Assembly: GCA_022264855.1 (NCBI GenBank)
Contig: JABYQU010000003.1
Span: forward strand, 248,001-312,000
Direction of reading: 5' to 3'
DNA from: Lenzites betulinus
Taxonomy: Eukaryota > Basidiomycota > Agaricomycetes > Polyporales > Polyporaceae
DNA length: 64,000 nt
Shown here: piece after piece, positions 36,161-48,563 of the stretch
How positions within the stretch are numbered: the stretch's first letter is position 1
Layout: the number at the start of each line of letters is the position of its first letter
Notes under the pieces: generated by a model
Told to the model about the DNA's origin: nothing
Seen by the model: the letters and a program-made list of their open reading frames with translations, nothing else
Databases searched by the model: none
Position numbers and translations under genes: made by a program

Positions 36161-37732
36161 CGGGAAGCTTAAGATCTCTCTGGAGGTCCTAGAGGAACTA
36201 CTCTTCCTTGATCGCTCTGTGGTACTTGTTGGCTGGTCATCTATCAGCTTCTGTGTCTGTCTTTCTTCTCGCACTCGACCTCAGCGCGCTGTCATCTTCA
36301 TTGACGAACACGAGTCATAATATCTTGTGGACTCTAATTTTTCCGTCTTCTTGTTAGCACGACTCTGTTCATAAGATTGTAGAATGGTTGTATGTGCACG
36401 AGAACCCGCCGAATGGGATGTACTTCTATCAAGCCTGTTGGGCATTCCTACAGCTTATAGCGTGGTCACTGTGGATCGACGAACAGCACTTCTATTGACA
36501 TTTGCTCATCCGCTATGTCATCTCCAAGCATACATATTCCTCCACGTCTAATTAATATTGCGAAAGCTGTTCACAAGTCATCGTAGATCCCACCGGCCGG
36601 CACTAGCGCGGTACCCGCGACATGGGCATCCAGTTTGCAGGTAAGGGCGTCTACGATGTCTATATTGGGAATCACCCACGTGGATATTTTTTCGACTACA
36701 AAAGATCGCGTTAGCTTGCGCAGGGTTGTCGTCTCCCGTCCACCTGCTCGCTGTTTCTTAACTTTATGGTGAGTGTTTGGCTTCTATCTCTACTATGATG
36801 AGAACCATGCCGCCCCAGTCGTAGCCAAAGGCTTTGACGAGAAGGCAAGCATATAGCCAAACAAATTGCACCACTGATCTTCTACGCGTCTCGTCTGAAT
36901 TGAACTCATTGCTCACGAACATCCCACAGGAATAATATATATGTATTGATACTCAGAAGTTGTGAATGAACTGTTCGCTTTCTGCGATGTGCGTGTCGGC
37001 GGTGCAGGACGTCGTCGAGGGGTCTAGAATAACACTACTGGTGAGTTTTCGCGTCTCCTTCTCGACCTTGTGCTGGGCTTGCCCCCATCCTCTTACGGAT
37101 GATCCTCAACCGAATGCAATTAGGAAGTGCCGTCTGAAAGCCGCCTCCTCTGGAGGTTGGCGTTTGTCGAGACGCGGTTCTCTGATCTTTATCTTGGCCC
37201 GCATGTTTTGAGCGAGTGCTCACCTACATCTCTTATCCTCTAGATTGACATTGGTCATTCCTCGTTCAATAACCGCATGATGTAATGTTTGAGTAGCAGG
37301 CTACGTAGTCGTCGTGACGGTGCGACTTCGTTCATGTGGCTTGCTCAGGCTAAATAGTACTTTTCTTATACACCCTCATGAGGCCTCATGCACATGAGCG
37401 TGAGCGTGTACACTATGTCTATGCATCTGCCTGTGGATCTGTATGTACAATATTGGGTGCGAAAAGAACATCATTGGTATACTTCCTACAGCGAGGAGTG
37501 AGAACAAACTAGCAACGCCAGTGATTTGTGAAGTGTTTAGTGATTCATAAGTGTCTAAGTAGGTTGAGTAATGCCGTCTTAGTGAAAGCTGTTACAGTCT
37601 GCGTAGTCTACTTATTGATAGTGTACTACCGTCAGTATACTAATCGAGTCAGGCGCTTACTTACTTACCCTCACCCCTCGACCACGACCACGTCCACGAC
37701 GACAGTGATTTTCGCGACTACGACCGCCCCAG
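36161..37732. other. Intergenic, 1.6 kb, with weak exon-like stretches
   Basis: No intact gene recognised. Short segments look exon-like, for example 36621-36709 (GIQFAGKGVYDVYIGNHPRG in one frame), 36820-36845 preceded by CCCCAG, and 37005-37040 (DVVEGSRITLL) followed by a perfect GTGAGT donor. They do not join into one open frame that I can trust, so they may be relics. Confidence 0.35.
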
Positions 37733-40700
37733 ATGGCACAATGGGGCCAGGGATATCAGTACCCAATGCAAACGGGGTTTAACCCCCAGCAACAACAGCA
37801 ACAGCCGCAATTCCAGCAACTCGCTCCGCAGCCCACTGGCTTTCCCGGCCAGCGCCCCGGATTCCAGCAGCCTCAGCAGACTGGGTTTCCTGGCCAGCAA
37901 GGGTTTCAACAACCTCAGCAGACAGGTTTCCCAGGCCAGCAGGGCCTGCAACAGCCCCAGCAAATTGGCTTTCCGGGTCAGCAGTTCCAGCAGCCCCAGC
38001 AGACGGGCTTTCCCGGACAGCAGCTGCAATCACAGCCCACAGGCTTTCCAGGCAACAACTTCCAGCAGCGTGCCCCCCCTCCTCCGGTGCCACCCATCCC
38101 ATCGCAGTTTCAACAGCAGCAGCCTCAGCAGAATGCGTCGGGCGGTAGCTTCCTCAGCGCGCAGCAGCCCAACCGTTTCCTCAGCACTTCCCCTGGCATG
38201 ACGCCCCTCACTGCGCAACCGACCGGGTTTCAGCCTGGGGGCGGACTGCGTCCGCTGGTGCCCCAGGTCACGGGCTTCATCGACCCGAGGCTCCAGATGA
38301 TGTCGAACACGTTCCTTCCGGCCAACACCGCCTCCCCTTACAACGCTGCTGGCTTACCGCAATTCCAGCAACAACAGAGTGGATTCTCTCTTCAGCAATC
38401 GTTCCAAGAACATAATCAGGCTCAGAGGGGAAGCGCAGCTCCGCGCATCGCCTGGGCGCTGTCGAAAGCCGAGAAGAAGAAATACGACCAGATTTTCCGC
38501 GCATGGGACGTGAGCGGTACCGGATTCATCAGTGGGCAGACGGCCCTGGAGGTCTTTGGTCAGAGTGGACTGGATAGGAACGATCTGGCGAAGATTTGGT
38601 GCGCATAACGCGTCTATCGCCACTTGTCCTGTGCTCACACAAATCGCAGGGCTCTAACGGATGTCGAAAACCGTGGCAAGCTGAACCTCGCCGAGTTCCA
38701 TGTCGCCATGGGTCTGATCTATCGAAGTACGTGCTTCTACTCGGCTCAACGCTGACTATACTGACTTCGCAACAGGGCTGAATGGAAACGACATACCCGA
38801 TGTCCTGCCACCGGAGCTTGTGCCCCCCTCCGCAAGAGACTTGGAGGAGTCCGTGAACGTACTCCGGGATATTCTCAAGAATGATACTCGTGCGCGCTCT
38901 CCTGCTGGTCTCGAGTCTCTTCCGGAGTCGCGTATGAGGGAGCGCTCTTTCTACTCCAACACTGCTGGGGCCGGCGGTCGCCAGGACGCGACTGTGTACA
39001 AGTACAAGGACGAGACTCCCGCGGGAGGATTCTATCAGCCTCGCTCACGGCACGTCGATCGCAGCACCATCCGTACAACCAGCGAGGACGCAAGCCCTGC
39101 CGCTGATCTTGACGACATGAAGCGCGCTCTGGAGAACACGGCGAAGATGCTTGACAAGGTGGCCGACGAGAACGCTGCGCGCACTGCTGAAGATGACGCT
39201 TTGGAGAGGGAGATGTCCGATCTAAAGTACCGCGTCAAGAGGGTGCAAGAAGATCTTGAATACCTGTCACGAGGGCCCCGGTCTGTTGCAGGGGACGAGG
39301 AACGGCGGAAGCTCGAACGCGAGCTGCTGGAGCTCATGCACGAGAAGCTGCCTGACCTAGAGAGGAGGATCAAGGACCGGGAAGAACGCAAGGAGCGAGA
39401 GAAGCGCGAATGGGCTCGTGACCGCGACCGCCGCAACGAACGATTTGGCCGTTACGACGATGACAGCTACTCCCGTTATGACCGTGAGCGCGATCCTTAC
39501 GACAGGCCTCGCAGTGCATACGACCGGAACGATAGGGACCGTGATCGTGACCGCGACCTCTACCGGGACAGAGACCGTGACTATGACCGTGATAGGCCCT
39601 ACTCCAGAAATCGCGACCGTGACCGCGATTATGATCGCCCAAGGAGTCCACCGGCTACGCGTTCGCCACCGCCACCGCCGCCCGCGGCAGCCAGCACGAC
39701 CAGTCGTGCCCCTCCGCCTGCACCGACCCCAAACGCTGCCAGCGCTGTTAAGAAAGCGATGACGGCCGAAGAGCGTTCGGCCCTCGCCCGCCAACGTATC
39801 GCAGAACGGATGGCTGCCCTTGGCGTGGTTGCCCCGTCTCCATCTCCTGGTATCGATACCAGCGTTGAGGACCGTCTCGCGCAGGAAAAGAAGGAAGCGG
39901 AGGAGAAGGCTAAGGCTGCTGAGCGCGAGGCGGAAGAAAGAGCTCGTTTGCGGAGGGAGCGTCTAGAGGGCGAGAAAGCTTTGAAGGAAGGGAGAAGCCC
40001 GACATCGCCTGCCCCACCTGCCCTAGCTGTTCCGCCGGCGGCTTCGCAAGTGCCTACTCCCAAACCTACGCCTCCTCCTGCACCCGCTGTAAAGGCTCAG
40101 CCTCCGCCTCCGCCGGCCCCGAGGATGAAACCTGCCGTCCCTCAGAAGAGGGGTCCTGCGCCGCCACCTCCCGCATCCCGCGGTTCTGTCGCTGCCCGTG
40201 CGCCTCCTGCTCCCGCTCCTGCGCCACCCCCTCCACCCGCTCCTGCCCCCGTTCCCCAACGCGATCCCGAAGAGGATGCGCTACTTGCGCGTGAAGAGGC
40301 CCTGCGCAAACAGCGTGAGGAGCGTCTTGCTCGTTTGAGGCGGCTCGAAGAGGAAGAGGAGGAAGCACACAGACAAGAGGAAGCCCGTCGCCGTCAGTTG
40401 CTTGAACAGCGCAACCAGGTTGTGTCGCCTCCTGCTGCCCCACCAGTTGCCCCGCCGCCTCCCATGCAACTGCGGGTGAGCGCTGCAGTGCCCGCACCAC
40501 CCCCCGCGCCTCCGGCACCCCCCGCGCCTCCTGCGCCTCCCGCGCCCAGCAGCCAGACATCAACGCCTTCAGTGGACAAGTCTGCCAACAACCCGTTCAG
40601 CCGACTCATGAAGGGGAGCCCTGGTTCTAATGCCTCCTCACCCGGCACTCCCTCAGGTGGCAGCACCACAAATCCGTTTTTCAAGTCCCAGGCAGCTTCG

Positions 40701-43700
40701 CCTCCGGCCGCGCCACCGGCCCAAATTCCTACAGCGCCTGCCCCTCCCCCCGCTCCCGCCCCCCCGAAGAGTCCGGCACCTCCGAGTGTCAAGACAGCAT
40801 ACCACACCGCGCCCGACAGCGACTCAGAGGATTGGGAGGACGTGCAGGAGAAAGATAATGATGACAGCAGCGACGATGAGCTCGACTACTCTCGGGACAA
40901 TCGCGGGAAACTTGCTCAGCAACTCTTCGGAAACATCCTGCCTCCGTCAAGACCTCAGTCGGCAGCGCCATCTGCGCCCGCGAAATCAACGGGGACTCCG
41001 CAGCCGACGAGTCCTGCCCCGCCGCCTCCGCCACCTCCTCCGGCGTCTGCTCCTCCCATGGCCAACGACATCCCAGCGGGCATACCGCCTCCGCCTCCGC
41101 CCCCGCCCCCGCCAGGTGCACCTCCTGCACCCGCCCCTCCGGCAGCCGCCTTCGTAGCGCCTGCCGTAGCGGGAGACCGTTCTGCATTGCTTAGTTCAAT
41201 CCAATCTGGTGCTAGGCTTAGAAAGGCGCAGACTAATGACCGCAGCGCCGCCCCCGTCTCTGGCAAGGTGATCGGTGATGCGGCGCCCCCTCCGCATGTT
41301 TCGGCAGCCCCGCGGGTCCCGTCTCCTCCTGCACCTGTTGAGGAGTATACCCATGCGGAGCCCGAGGCGCCTCACCCTCCTCCGATGGAGAGTATCAGAT
41401 CTAGTAACAGGGAATCCGTTGACTGGTACGCCGGACTTGCGGCCGAAGTGCAGAGAGGTCCCTCTGAGCCTCTCCCGGCCACCGTTGAGGAAGAAGAGGA
41501 GCCTGCGACACCCGTTCCTCATATCCAAGTCGACGTTGCTGGCGATTCTGACGCGATGGCAGATGTCGACAAGAGCGTTGGTGAGTACAACAAGCGCGCC
41601 GGCATCTGTAGTCCCACTTATATGCATTTCAGAATACCGTGTTCGTTCGCTGTATGCGTATGAAGCGCAGAGGTCCGAAGAACTCAGTGAGTTATCCTAT
41701 GCCTTGGGGTCTACCCTACGCTCATTGCACAACCAGCTTTCGGCGAGAACCTCATTTTGACTGCGCATCCATCCAAGTCTGGTGGAGACTGGTGGTATGG
41801 CACTGTCGTTCGTGATGGCAAATCTGGCTTCTTCCCGAAGACCTATGTGGAGCAACTCAACCCCGGTAAGAACCACGAGAGATACCCGGCGTCATATTAT
41901 TCACTTTTTTTCAGTCATCGCCCACGCATTGTACGACTACAATGGCAGCAACGCGGACGAGCTCCCTTTCTCAGAAGGCGACCAGCTTACAATCGTTGAC
42001 AAGTCAGATGCAGATTGGTGGAAGGCGGAAGCAGGCGGGGTTGTGTTCATCGTGCCCGCAGCGTATCTTGCGCTTGCAGATGGTCAGTGAAACATTCTAC
42101 ATTCCCAGACCCTGTGTTTACGTTATCGGCAGGCTGAGGGTTCTCATATTTTCTCTTTGCATGTATCTCAACTGAATATCGGACTATAACACAAACTTGC
42201 GAACGCTTCCAAATCAGCAGCACTCATTCAGACACCTCGTGCTCTCCCCGTCTCTTCGTCGGCGACAGATACTGCAAGCACCAGTCCAACGCCTACAGTT
42301 GAGACCGACAAAGATGCAGGTTCAGACGAGTCTGATGACGAAGATGACAGCTCAGGATCAGATTATGTGACCGCCTCTGATTCAGAGTCGGACACCGATG
42401 GCAGTGAGGAAGAAGAGAATGAAGAAAATCGCCCACAAGAGCGTCAGGCTCGCGCTGCAGAACGTCAGAGGGTTCTGGAGGCAGCTGGTCTCATTATCAA
42501 AACTGAGTCTCATCCCCCACCGCGGCCGCCGCGTATCAGGAATCACCGCCGGCGACGACCTGCCCCTGCCGTGCCAGACCGTTCCCCACATATCCCATCC
42601 TCACCGATGAAGGAGTTGCCTGCGGTCCCCGAGTCCGAATCTGCGAACAACTCTTTGCGCCTGGACGACGCATTCGAGCGGTACGAGTCGTACCGGCAGA
42701 ACCACCTCGCTTTGAATCGTTTGTCAGTTGCCTCGTTCGAGAGCAACACGTCCACGACTAGCCCACAGTCCTCTACGTTTGCGATCACTCCAACACCTTC
42801 AGACGAGCCTCGTTCCCACTCAATCTTGAACTTCTTTGGCAGGAGCCGAACACCCGCAAACGACGGCGAGACACGCACAATGCCCGTAATCTCTGCACCT
42901 ATCTTGCAGAGAGAGCCCTCGCCCGCACTAGGGGAAGGGGATGCTGCGTTTGGCTCTGTGAGTCCCTTTTACCGTGCTTGCGACATAGACTCGACTCATT
43001 CGCATACAGTCGTGGGCGAGTCTCGTAGATAAGTCTGCGCTAGACGAAATACCTACGACAGAGCGCCGCCGACAGGAGGTGAGAAATTACAAGCAGTTGG
43101 GCGCTCACGCGGGCGCTGTGCTGATGATTTCTTGTTATCCAGGCTATTTTCGAGCTCATCGTGACAGAGGCTGCGTATGTGCGCGACTTGCAGCTCATTG
43201 TAGAAGTGCGGGTTACTATGAAAAGTCGATCCTACCTGTTTTGCTGATTACCTCAATAGCACTTCTACACAAATGTATTCTCACTCCTCGACGAGAAAGC
43301 GAGGACTGTCATCTTTGCTAACGTCGAGGATATTCTGCTTATGAACACAGTGAGTCAGTTGCGGTGTCTCCCTCTTGATGTTGCTGATGTGATATCCTCC
43401 AGACTTTCCTTAGCTCCCTCGAGGAGAGGCAGAAGGACTGTCGTTTGTACATAGATAGAATTGGCGACATCCTTCACACTAATATGTCCAACCTTGGAGT
43501 GTACATGGTACGTCCTCACCGAAACTGACCAATCTGTCATATTCTGATATAGTTTATTTAGGACTACTGCGTCAACCAGGCCACTGCAATCAAGGTGTTG
43601 CAATCGCTACGCCAGACAAATCCGGAACTAGCAGCGTCTCTTCAGGTATAATCTTCTCTTTACTTGTAGTGCCCCCTGCTCACGCTGTTATAGCGTCTGC

Positions 43701-44601
43701 GCGACGATCCTGCTGCAAGGAACCTCGATCTATCTAGTTATCTTCTTGTACCAAGTGAGTAATGTGCGTGCTTCTTGCCACGCCATGTACTCACATTGTG
43801 AGCAGTGCAAAGAATCACCCGATATCCATTGCTGTTCAAACAGGTATGCTGAAAGGGACTCATCTGAGATATGACGGCTGACTTCTTGCAGATAATACAT
43901 TACACTGATCCGGGTGATGATCGTTCATACATAGAGAGATCCCAGGAGATGGCAGTGAAGGTGCTAGATCATATCAACGAGACTATCAGAGAGCAGGAAG
44001 GAAGAGAGCGCTTAAAGGAGGTCACCAAAACCCTCTGGATCGGCCAAGGGTGCGTCCATATCTCCCAATTCACTCTCAGACGTCTATAGCTAAGACCGGG
44101 TCGCATTCTCAGTCGCCTTGACCTGACGGCCCCCACCCGTTACATGGGACCGCGGAAGCTGCTCAAGGAGGGTATCCTCATGAAGGCTAAGAGTGGCCGG
44201 AAGTTGCGTGCATTCCTGTGCAGCGACATCCTCGTCTTAACGGAGGAAACAAATAAGACGTTGTATCGCATGGTGAGCATCCACATTCAAAATAAACCTA
44301 CTTCCTCGATGCTAATAGTGTATCACAGCCAATCTCACTTGCTGAAGTCGAGGTTCGTGAGTCGACAGGAGGTAAAGGCGAGTATAATATATGTAAAGAG
44401 CCCTTCGCCTACTTGCGCTAAATGATTTGCACAGACGACGCTACCTTCCAGCTCGCTGTCGCCTATCCGCGCGGCGGCGATGCGGTCACGCTGCGCGCAT
44501 TGTCTCCACGCGAGGCCCAGGCATGGATGCAGGCAATCCACAGCGCTATTAAACGATCCCGCGATGCTCAACGACGGGCTGCGAAGAAGTCGCGCGGATG
44601 A
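37733..44601 (+). CDS. CIN1: Intersectin-type endocytic scaffold with EH, WH2, two SH3 and DH-PH domains (CIN1-like)
   Basis: Very large scaffold, roughly 2,000 residues after splicing (my estimate), expected at sites of endocytosis and actin assembly. Order: Gln-rich repeats of the unit QQTGFPGQ; an EH domain (WALSKAEKKKYDQIFRAWDV, GLDRNDLAKIW, then LTDVENRGKLNLAEFHVAMG); a coiled coil; an Arg/Asp repeat zone at 39400-39640; long Pro-rich arrays (39650-41480); an acidic stretch (SDSEDWEDVQEKDNDD); a WH2-like actin-binding motif (DRSALLSSIQSGARLRKAQT); SH3-1 (LYAYEAQ ... GGDWWYGTVV); SH3-2 (HALYDYNGSNADELPFSEGD ... DWWKAE); a Ser-rich linker; a RhoGEF DH domain (AIFELIVTEAAYVRDLQLIV ... LVPMQRITRYPLLFKQIIHY); and a PH domain ending in a basic tail. 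This combines features of yeast Pan1 and of intersectin, and resembles the Cryptococcus Cin1 scaffold. More than fifteen introns are likely. Confidence 0.88.
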
Positions 44602-45138
44602 TGTAGGGTCTTTTGCGCACTGCGTATCTTACGGGTTCATGATGTTTTGGACTATCCTGCTGTGTGTAGCTTAATCGACTCCTTAGTTGTCCGTATCTAT
44701 TCTGTGTATGTTATGAGGCTGTAAGCCTAATTGGGATATTTGATGTACGAGCGAGTGCTGGCTTGTTCTTGCGCGGTGCAGTATGCTTCGTGAGACATTT
44801 GGTTGCAGCCTCGTTGACGTACGAGTGAGAGGTCATTCTTCTCGATTGCATTCTTCATGAAAGCCTATAGGAGGAGGGCGATGATTCCGCCATTGGGAAA
44901 GCTTTGAACGGTACGGTACGGTGCAATACGTCCACCGGCAACGCCACCCCATACTTGCATTGGCGAGTGAACGAACACAGCTGGTGTCTGCGAGCATCTC
45001 GATGGAGCACGGAGATTGAGTTGCCAATGTGCTTGCAGGCCCAATTGCATGCGAAGAGCTGCGGGGATGAACAATAACAATGCGGCATTATAAAGTGATC
45101 TATGTAGCTGAAGAGTGACTCGGAGCCCTGCTGACAGA
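44602..45138. other. Convergent 3' region, CIN1-like / mS33
   Basis: 537 bp between convergent stops. An unspliced reading of mS33 would continue through here as a 218-codon frame, but the tail does not resemble any protein. Confidence 0.5.
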
Positions 45139-45511
45139 CTACCGCTTGCGAGACATCCTCCGACTCTCCGCTAGGCCGACTATGAGCACGACGGGATAGA
45201 CGAAGCGGAGTACATTGCGAACCTTTGGATTTGGCCTTTTTGGGCGCCCCCTTGCCTCTCCGCTTCTTCTCCTCCACATCCGCAAGACGCTGATACTCTG
45301 ACCAGTTCTGAATCTTGAAGTCTCCGGGCATTCGGTTGAATTTCGTGACGGTGAGCTCCTCCGGGTAGTATTGAATCATGGACGGCCCACGCAAGCGTGC
45401 GCGCAAGTACTTCGCTCCGGTACGGATAGATGTAGGATTGTACGAAGTTTGAAAGATTTCACAGCGGAGACGAGTGAGCGCCCCTAGTCGGGATAGAAGG
45501 ATAGAAGCCAT
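45139..45511 (-). CDS. RSM27: Mitochondrial small-subunit ribosomal protein mS33 (Rsm27)
   Basis: Component of the mitochondrial ribosome small subunit. The ATG at 45511 starts MASILLSRLGALTRLRCEIF, then QTSYNPTSIRTGAKYLRARL, RGPSMIQYYPEE, GDFKIQNWSEYQRLADVEEK and KRRGKGAPKKAKSKG, all typical of the family. I infer a 43-nt intron with donor GTACTC (plus coordinates about 45183-45225) that gives the ending SKGSQSESRRMSRKR and a 109-residue protein, close to the usual size near 100. Without splicing the frame runs to 44855 and 218 residues, with an uncharacteristic tail. The intron is therefore an inference. The gene is divergent from SUV3, another mitochondrial RNA/protein-synthesis gene. Confidence 0.85.
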
Positions 45512-45837
45512 GACTTTTCGACGGCGTGGAGGACACGGTAGCAGGAAGCGTCGAATATAGGCCTGTCCGAATGTGGAAAGCAGAGGCTTTGGATCCTAAC
45601 ACACGCAAACAACACGTCCAGACGAGCAGCCACCGTCATTAATATCATTGCGACGTCTCTCATCCTTCTTCTTTCTTCCTGGGGCCTCTACTCGCTGTCG
45701 TATCGGCACAGAGGGACTGAAAAACCACAAGAGCAGGCTGTAGATAACTGTGGCCAAGGGTTCGGGTAAGTTTCGCATATATTCATCGCGGAGAGAGGTC
45801 TTGACATGGGCGCCTTCAAGGTGGACCACCTACGCTT
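45512..45837. promoter_or_regulatory. Divergent promoter region, mS33 / SUV3
   Basis: 326 bp between the start codons of two nuclear genes for mitochondrial gene expression, so both promoters must lie here and may share elements. No TATA box is obvious. Confidence 0.5.
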
Positions 45838-48330
45838 ATGATTCAAGCCTCGCAATTCTTGCGAACTAAGTGGCGAACAGGGCTTATTAGACCTCCTGCT
45901 CCTGTTCCTCAAGTTCTCTTTCGCTCACGCTCTGCCTGGGCTCCCGGCTCTTCCAAAGGGACCTCGAAGCGCTCTCAGGCTAAGCCCGATGCGAAGTTTA
46001 AACACAAACCCAACCCACTCCCCGAGCCACCCCATAGTAAAGTGCTCCTTCTTGCGGCCGACGTTCCTGATCACCTTGCCGAGAACGTTTCGAGATGGCT
46101 TCGAAAGTCCCGTGAACGCCTAGTAGACCGGCTCGTCCAGTTCGGCGTTCCCGAAAAATATGCTCTACCTCTCCTCAGCAAATATGTTAAGGCTATTGAA
46201 GATGGGACTGTGTTCGAAGACCTCAACTACAGCCATGCGCAACTCGACCGGATAGCGTTTGATGTCTCGACACTGGCCAAGAAGTCACTCGACCAGCATC
46301 TCACGAAGATCCTCTTCGAGTGGGTAACACACCCCCATGGGCAGGAGGTCCTTGGCGCCGTCGCTCCCCCCGAGGTCGTATCTCGCATGCAAGCTCTCTT
46401 TCGTGCTGCTGACCTCACCGCCTGGGCTTGGGAATACGAGATGACACGTCGATCCCGTCCGCGCAAATTCATCATGCACGTAGGGCCCACGAACAGCGGG
46501 AAGACGCACAATGCTCTTCGCGCTCTCGCAGCAGCGAAACGCGGAATATACGCAGGCCCACTTCGACTTCTAGCCTACGAGATCTACGACCGGCTCAACA
46601 ATGGCCAGATCGTTCCTCTTGGCGTGGATCCCGACGCGGACGTTGAAGCCGATTCGCAGAGCAACTTCGACTTGGGCGATACTGGTACCACCGGAAAGGA
46701 TGTCGTCGTGACGAAGTCTGGAAACCCCAAGTATGCCCGTCGCTGCAACATGGTTACGGGTGAAGAGATGAAGATCATCGACGACAACGCGCCACTCTTG
46801 AGCTGCACGATCGAGATGACCCCTCACCTCAGCAGTTGGGATGTCGCAGTCATCGACGAGATTCAACTTATCGCGGACAAGAACCGGGGAGGCGCTTGGA
46901 CCTCTGCTCTGCTTGGTGTAAACGCGAAGGAGATTCACTTGTGCGGCGAGGAATCCGCCATACCTATCGTTGAGGCCATCGTGCGCGATCTGGGCGACAC
47001 CCTCGAGATTCACCGGTACGAGCGACTTACGCCGCTCGTTGTCGCGGACCAGAGCCTCCACGGAGACTTGAAGCGCGTCGAGAAGGGTGACTGTGTCGTT
47101 TCGTTCTCCCGCACGGGGATCTTTGGCATGAAGAACATGATCGAGCAAGAGGCCAAGATGCGTTGCGCGCTCGCGTATGGACGCCTGCCGCCAGAGATCC
47201 GTAGCGAGCAAGCTGCGCTTTTCAACGACCCTAACAGCGCTTACGACGTACTTGTCGGTAGTGACGCAGTCGGGATGGGGCTAAACCTGTGAGTACTCAC
47301 CTTGCCATCACAACGTACGTGGTCGGCTTATTCCTGCATAGGAAAATCAAACGCGTCGTCTTCGAACAGGTGGCCAAATTTGACGGTGGCCGCTCCCGAC
47401 TACTTTCCAGTTCACAGATCAAACAAATTGCGGGGCGTGCTGGACGCTTCGGGCTACACGGGGCCGATTCTCAGGGAGGCGTTGTCACCACTCTCCACCA
47501 GGAGGATCTTGAAGTCGTCCGCGAAGCACTAGCGGCCCCCTACGAACCCATTCGCTACGCGCGCATCAACATGACGTTACCCAGTTTTCTCAAGATTGTG
47601 CAGAATCTTCCGCTAGGATTCTCTCAAAGCACCGTCGCCGACGTCTACTTCTACGTTTCCAAGCTACACCCGCGCATGCAATTCCACGCTGTGCATGAGC
47701 TGGATACCTGCTTCAACTTCATCGACCAATTCATCGACTGCCTTTCGGTAGACATCCGACTTTTGGCTCAAAACGCTCCGTGTCCATGGCGCGATGACTC
47801 GGCGGTCGGTGGTGCCCAGGCCATGATGGAGCTCTACCGCTCGAACCTATCTGTGTCTCTCGAGGTGGCCCTCGCACGTGCGGGTTTGCTGAAATCACTC
47901 AATCAGGCCCTGCTGCTGATGGAGAGCGATGCGGCTGCATACGATTCGAAGACGATTGTGTCGATTCTAGGGAAGCTGGAGACCCAACACAAGGTGATCG
48001 TGCTGTACCTGTGGTATAGCTATCGCTTCTCGATCGCGTTCCCGGACCAGACGCTGGCCTTTGAGCTGCGACAGCTCACCGAAACGGCGATGGATTGGTG
48101 CCTAGAAGTACTCTATCTGACCAGGCTCAACACGAAGAACCCCGCTGCGGAGGCGCGGAAAAAGATCGCAGAACGTCGGACAACGACCAAAGGTCCCGCC
48201 GTCAAGCGTCGGGACCCCAAGGCCGATAGGTTGCTTGGGCGGTCAGGTACGCCATACACGAGTTCACCCTACTATACTCGTCCTTACATGATCGTTTTCA
48301 GCCGCGCATCGTACTATCATAGTGAAGTAA
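45838..48330 (+). CDS. SUV3: SUV3 mitochondrial ATP-dependent RNA helicase
   Basis: DExH/D helicase of the mitochondrial RNA degradosome. The start (MIQASQFLRTKWRTGLIRPP) is rich in Arg and hydroxyl residues with no acidic residue, as expected of a mitochondrial presequence. The helicase core has motif I (HVGPTNSGKTHNAL), AGPLRLLAYEIYDRLN, DEIQLIAD (motif II, DEIQ), CGEESAIPIVEAI, VVSFSRTGIFGMK, and GSDAVGMGLNL spliced at a GTGAGT donor to KIKRVVFEQVAKFDG. Motif VI is QIKQIAGRAGRFG. The SUV3 C-terminal domain follows (LPSFLKIVQNLPLGFSQSTV). For the end I used an intron at 48247-48300 (donor GTACGC, acceptor TTTTCAG), giving RSAAHRTIIVK and the stop at 48330. Unspliced, the frame continues to 48497. 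Confidence 0.92.
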
Positions 48331-48563
48331 TGGCTCTCCGAGTGGTATTCCGCGCAGGGGAGGGCATCACGTGGGGGTATTTACCCTTCTTTGTTCGCCT
48401 GTCGAACTCATGTTCAAGTGCGCACAACCGAGGGACAGCCGTCCTACCATCCTACCATCCAACCACGCCCCCATCCCCTTCTATCTCTCTTATCTAATCC
48501 TCGAGGCTGGTCCTATCTCTGTCTTGACGACTCCAACGAAACAAACACATTACTATCCGTATA

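Noticed and set aside
36057..36320. 87-codon hydrophobic frame looking like a small membrane protein
   Set aside because: It overlaps the 3' end of the DUF6697-like gene in another frame, and the hydrophobicity follows from the CT-rich sequence there.
39357..41187. Several long frames antisense or out of frame in the intersectin Pro-rich region
   Set aside because: Produced by the repetitive CCT/GCC codons of the sense gene.
44855..45511. 218-residue version of mS33 without splicing
   Set aside because: Everything after KAKSKG is unlike the family, and a 43-nt intron gives a protein of the expected length.
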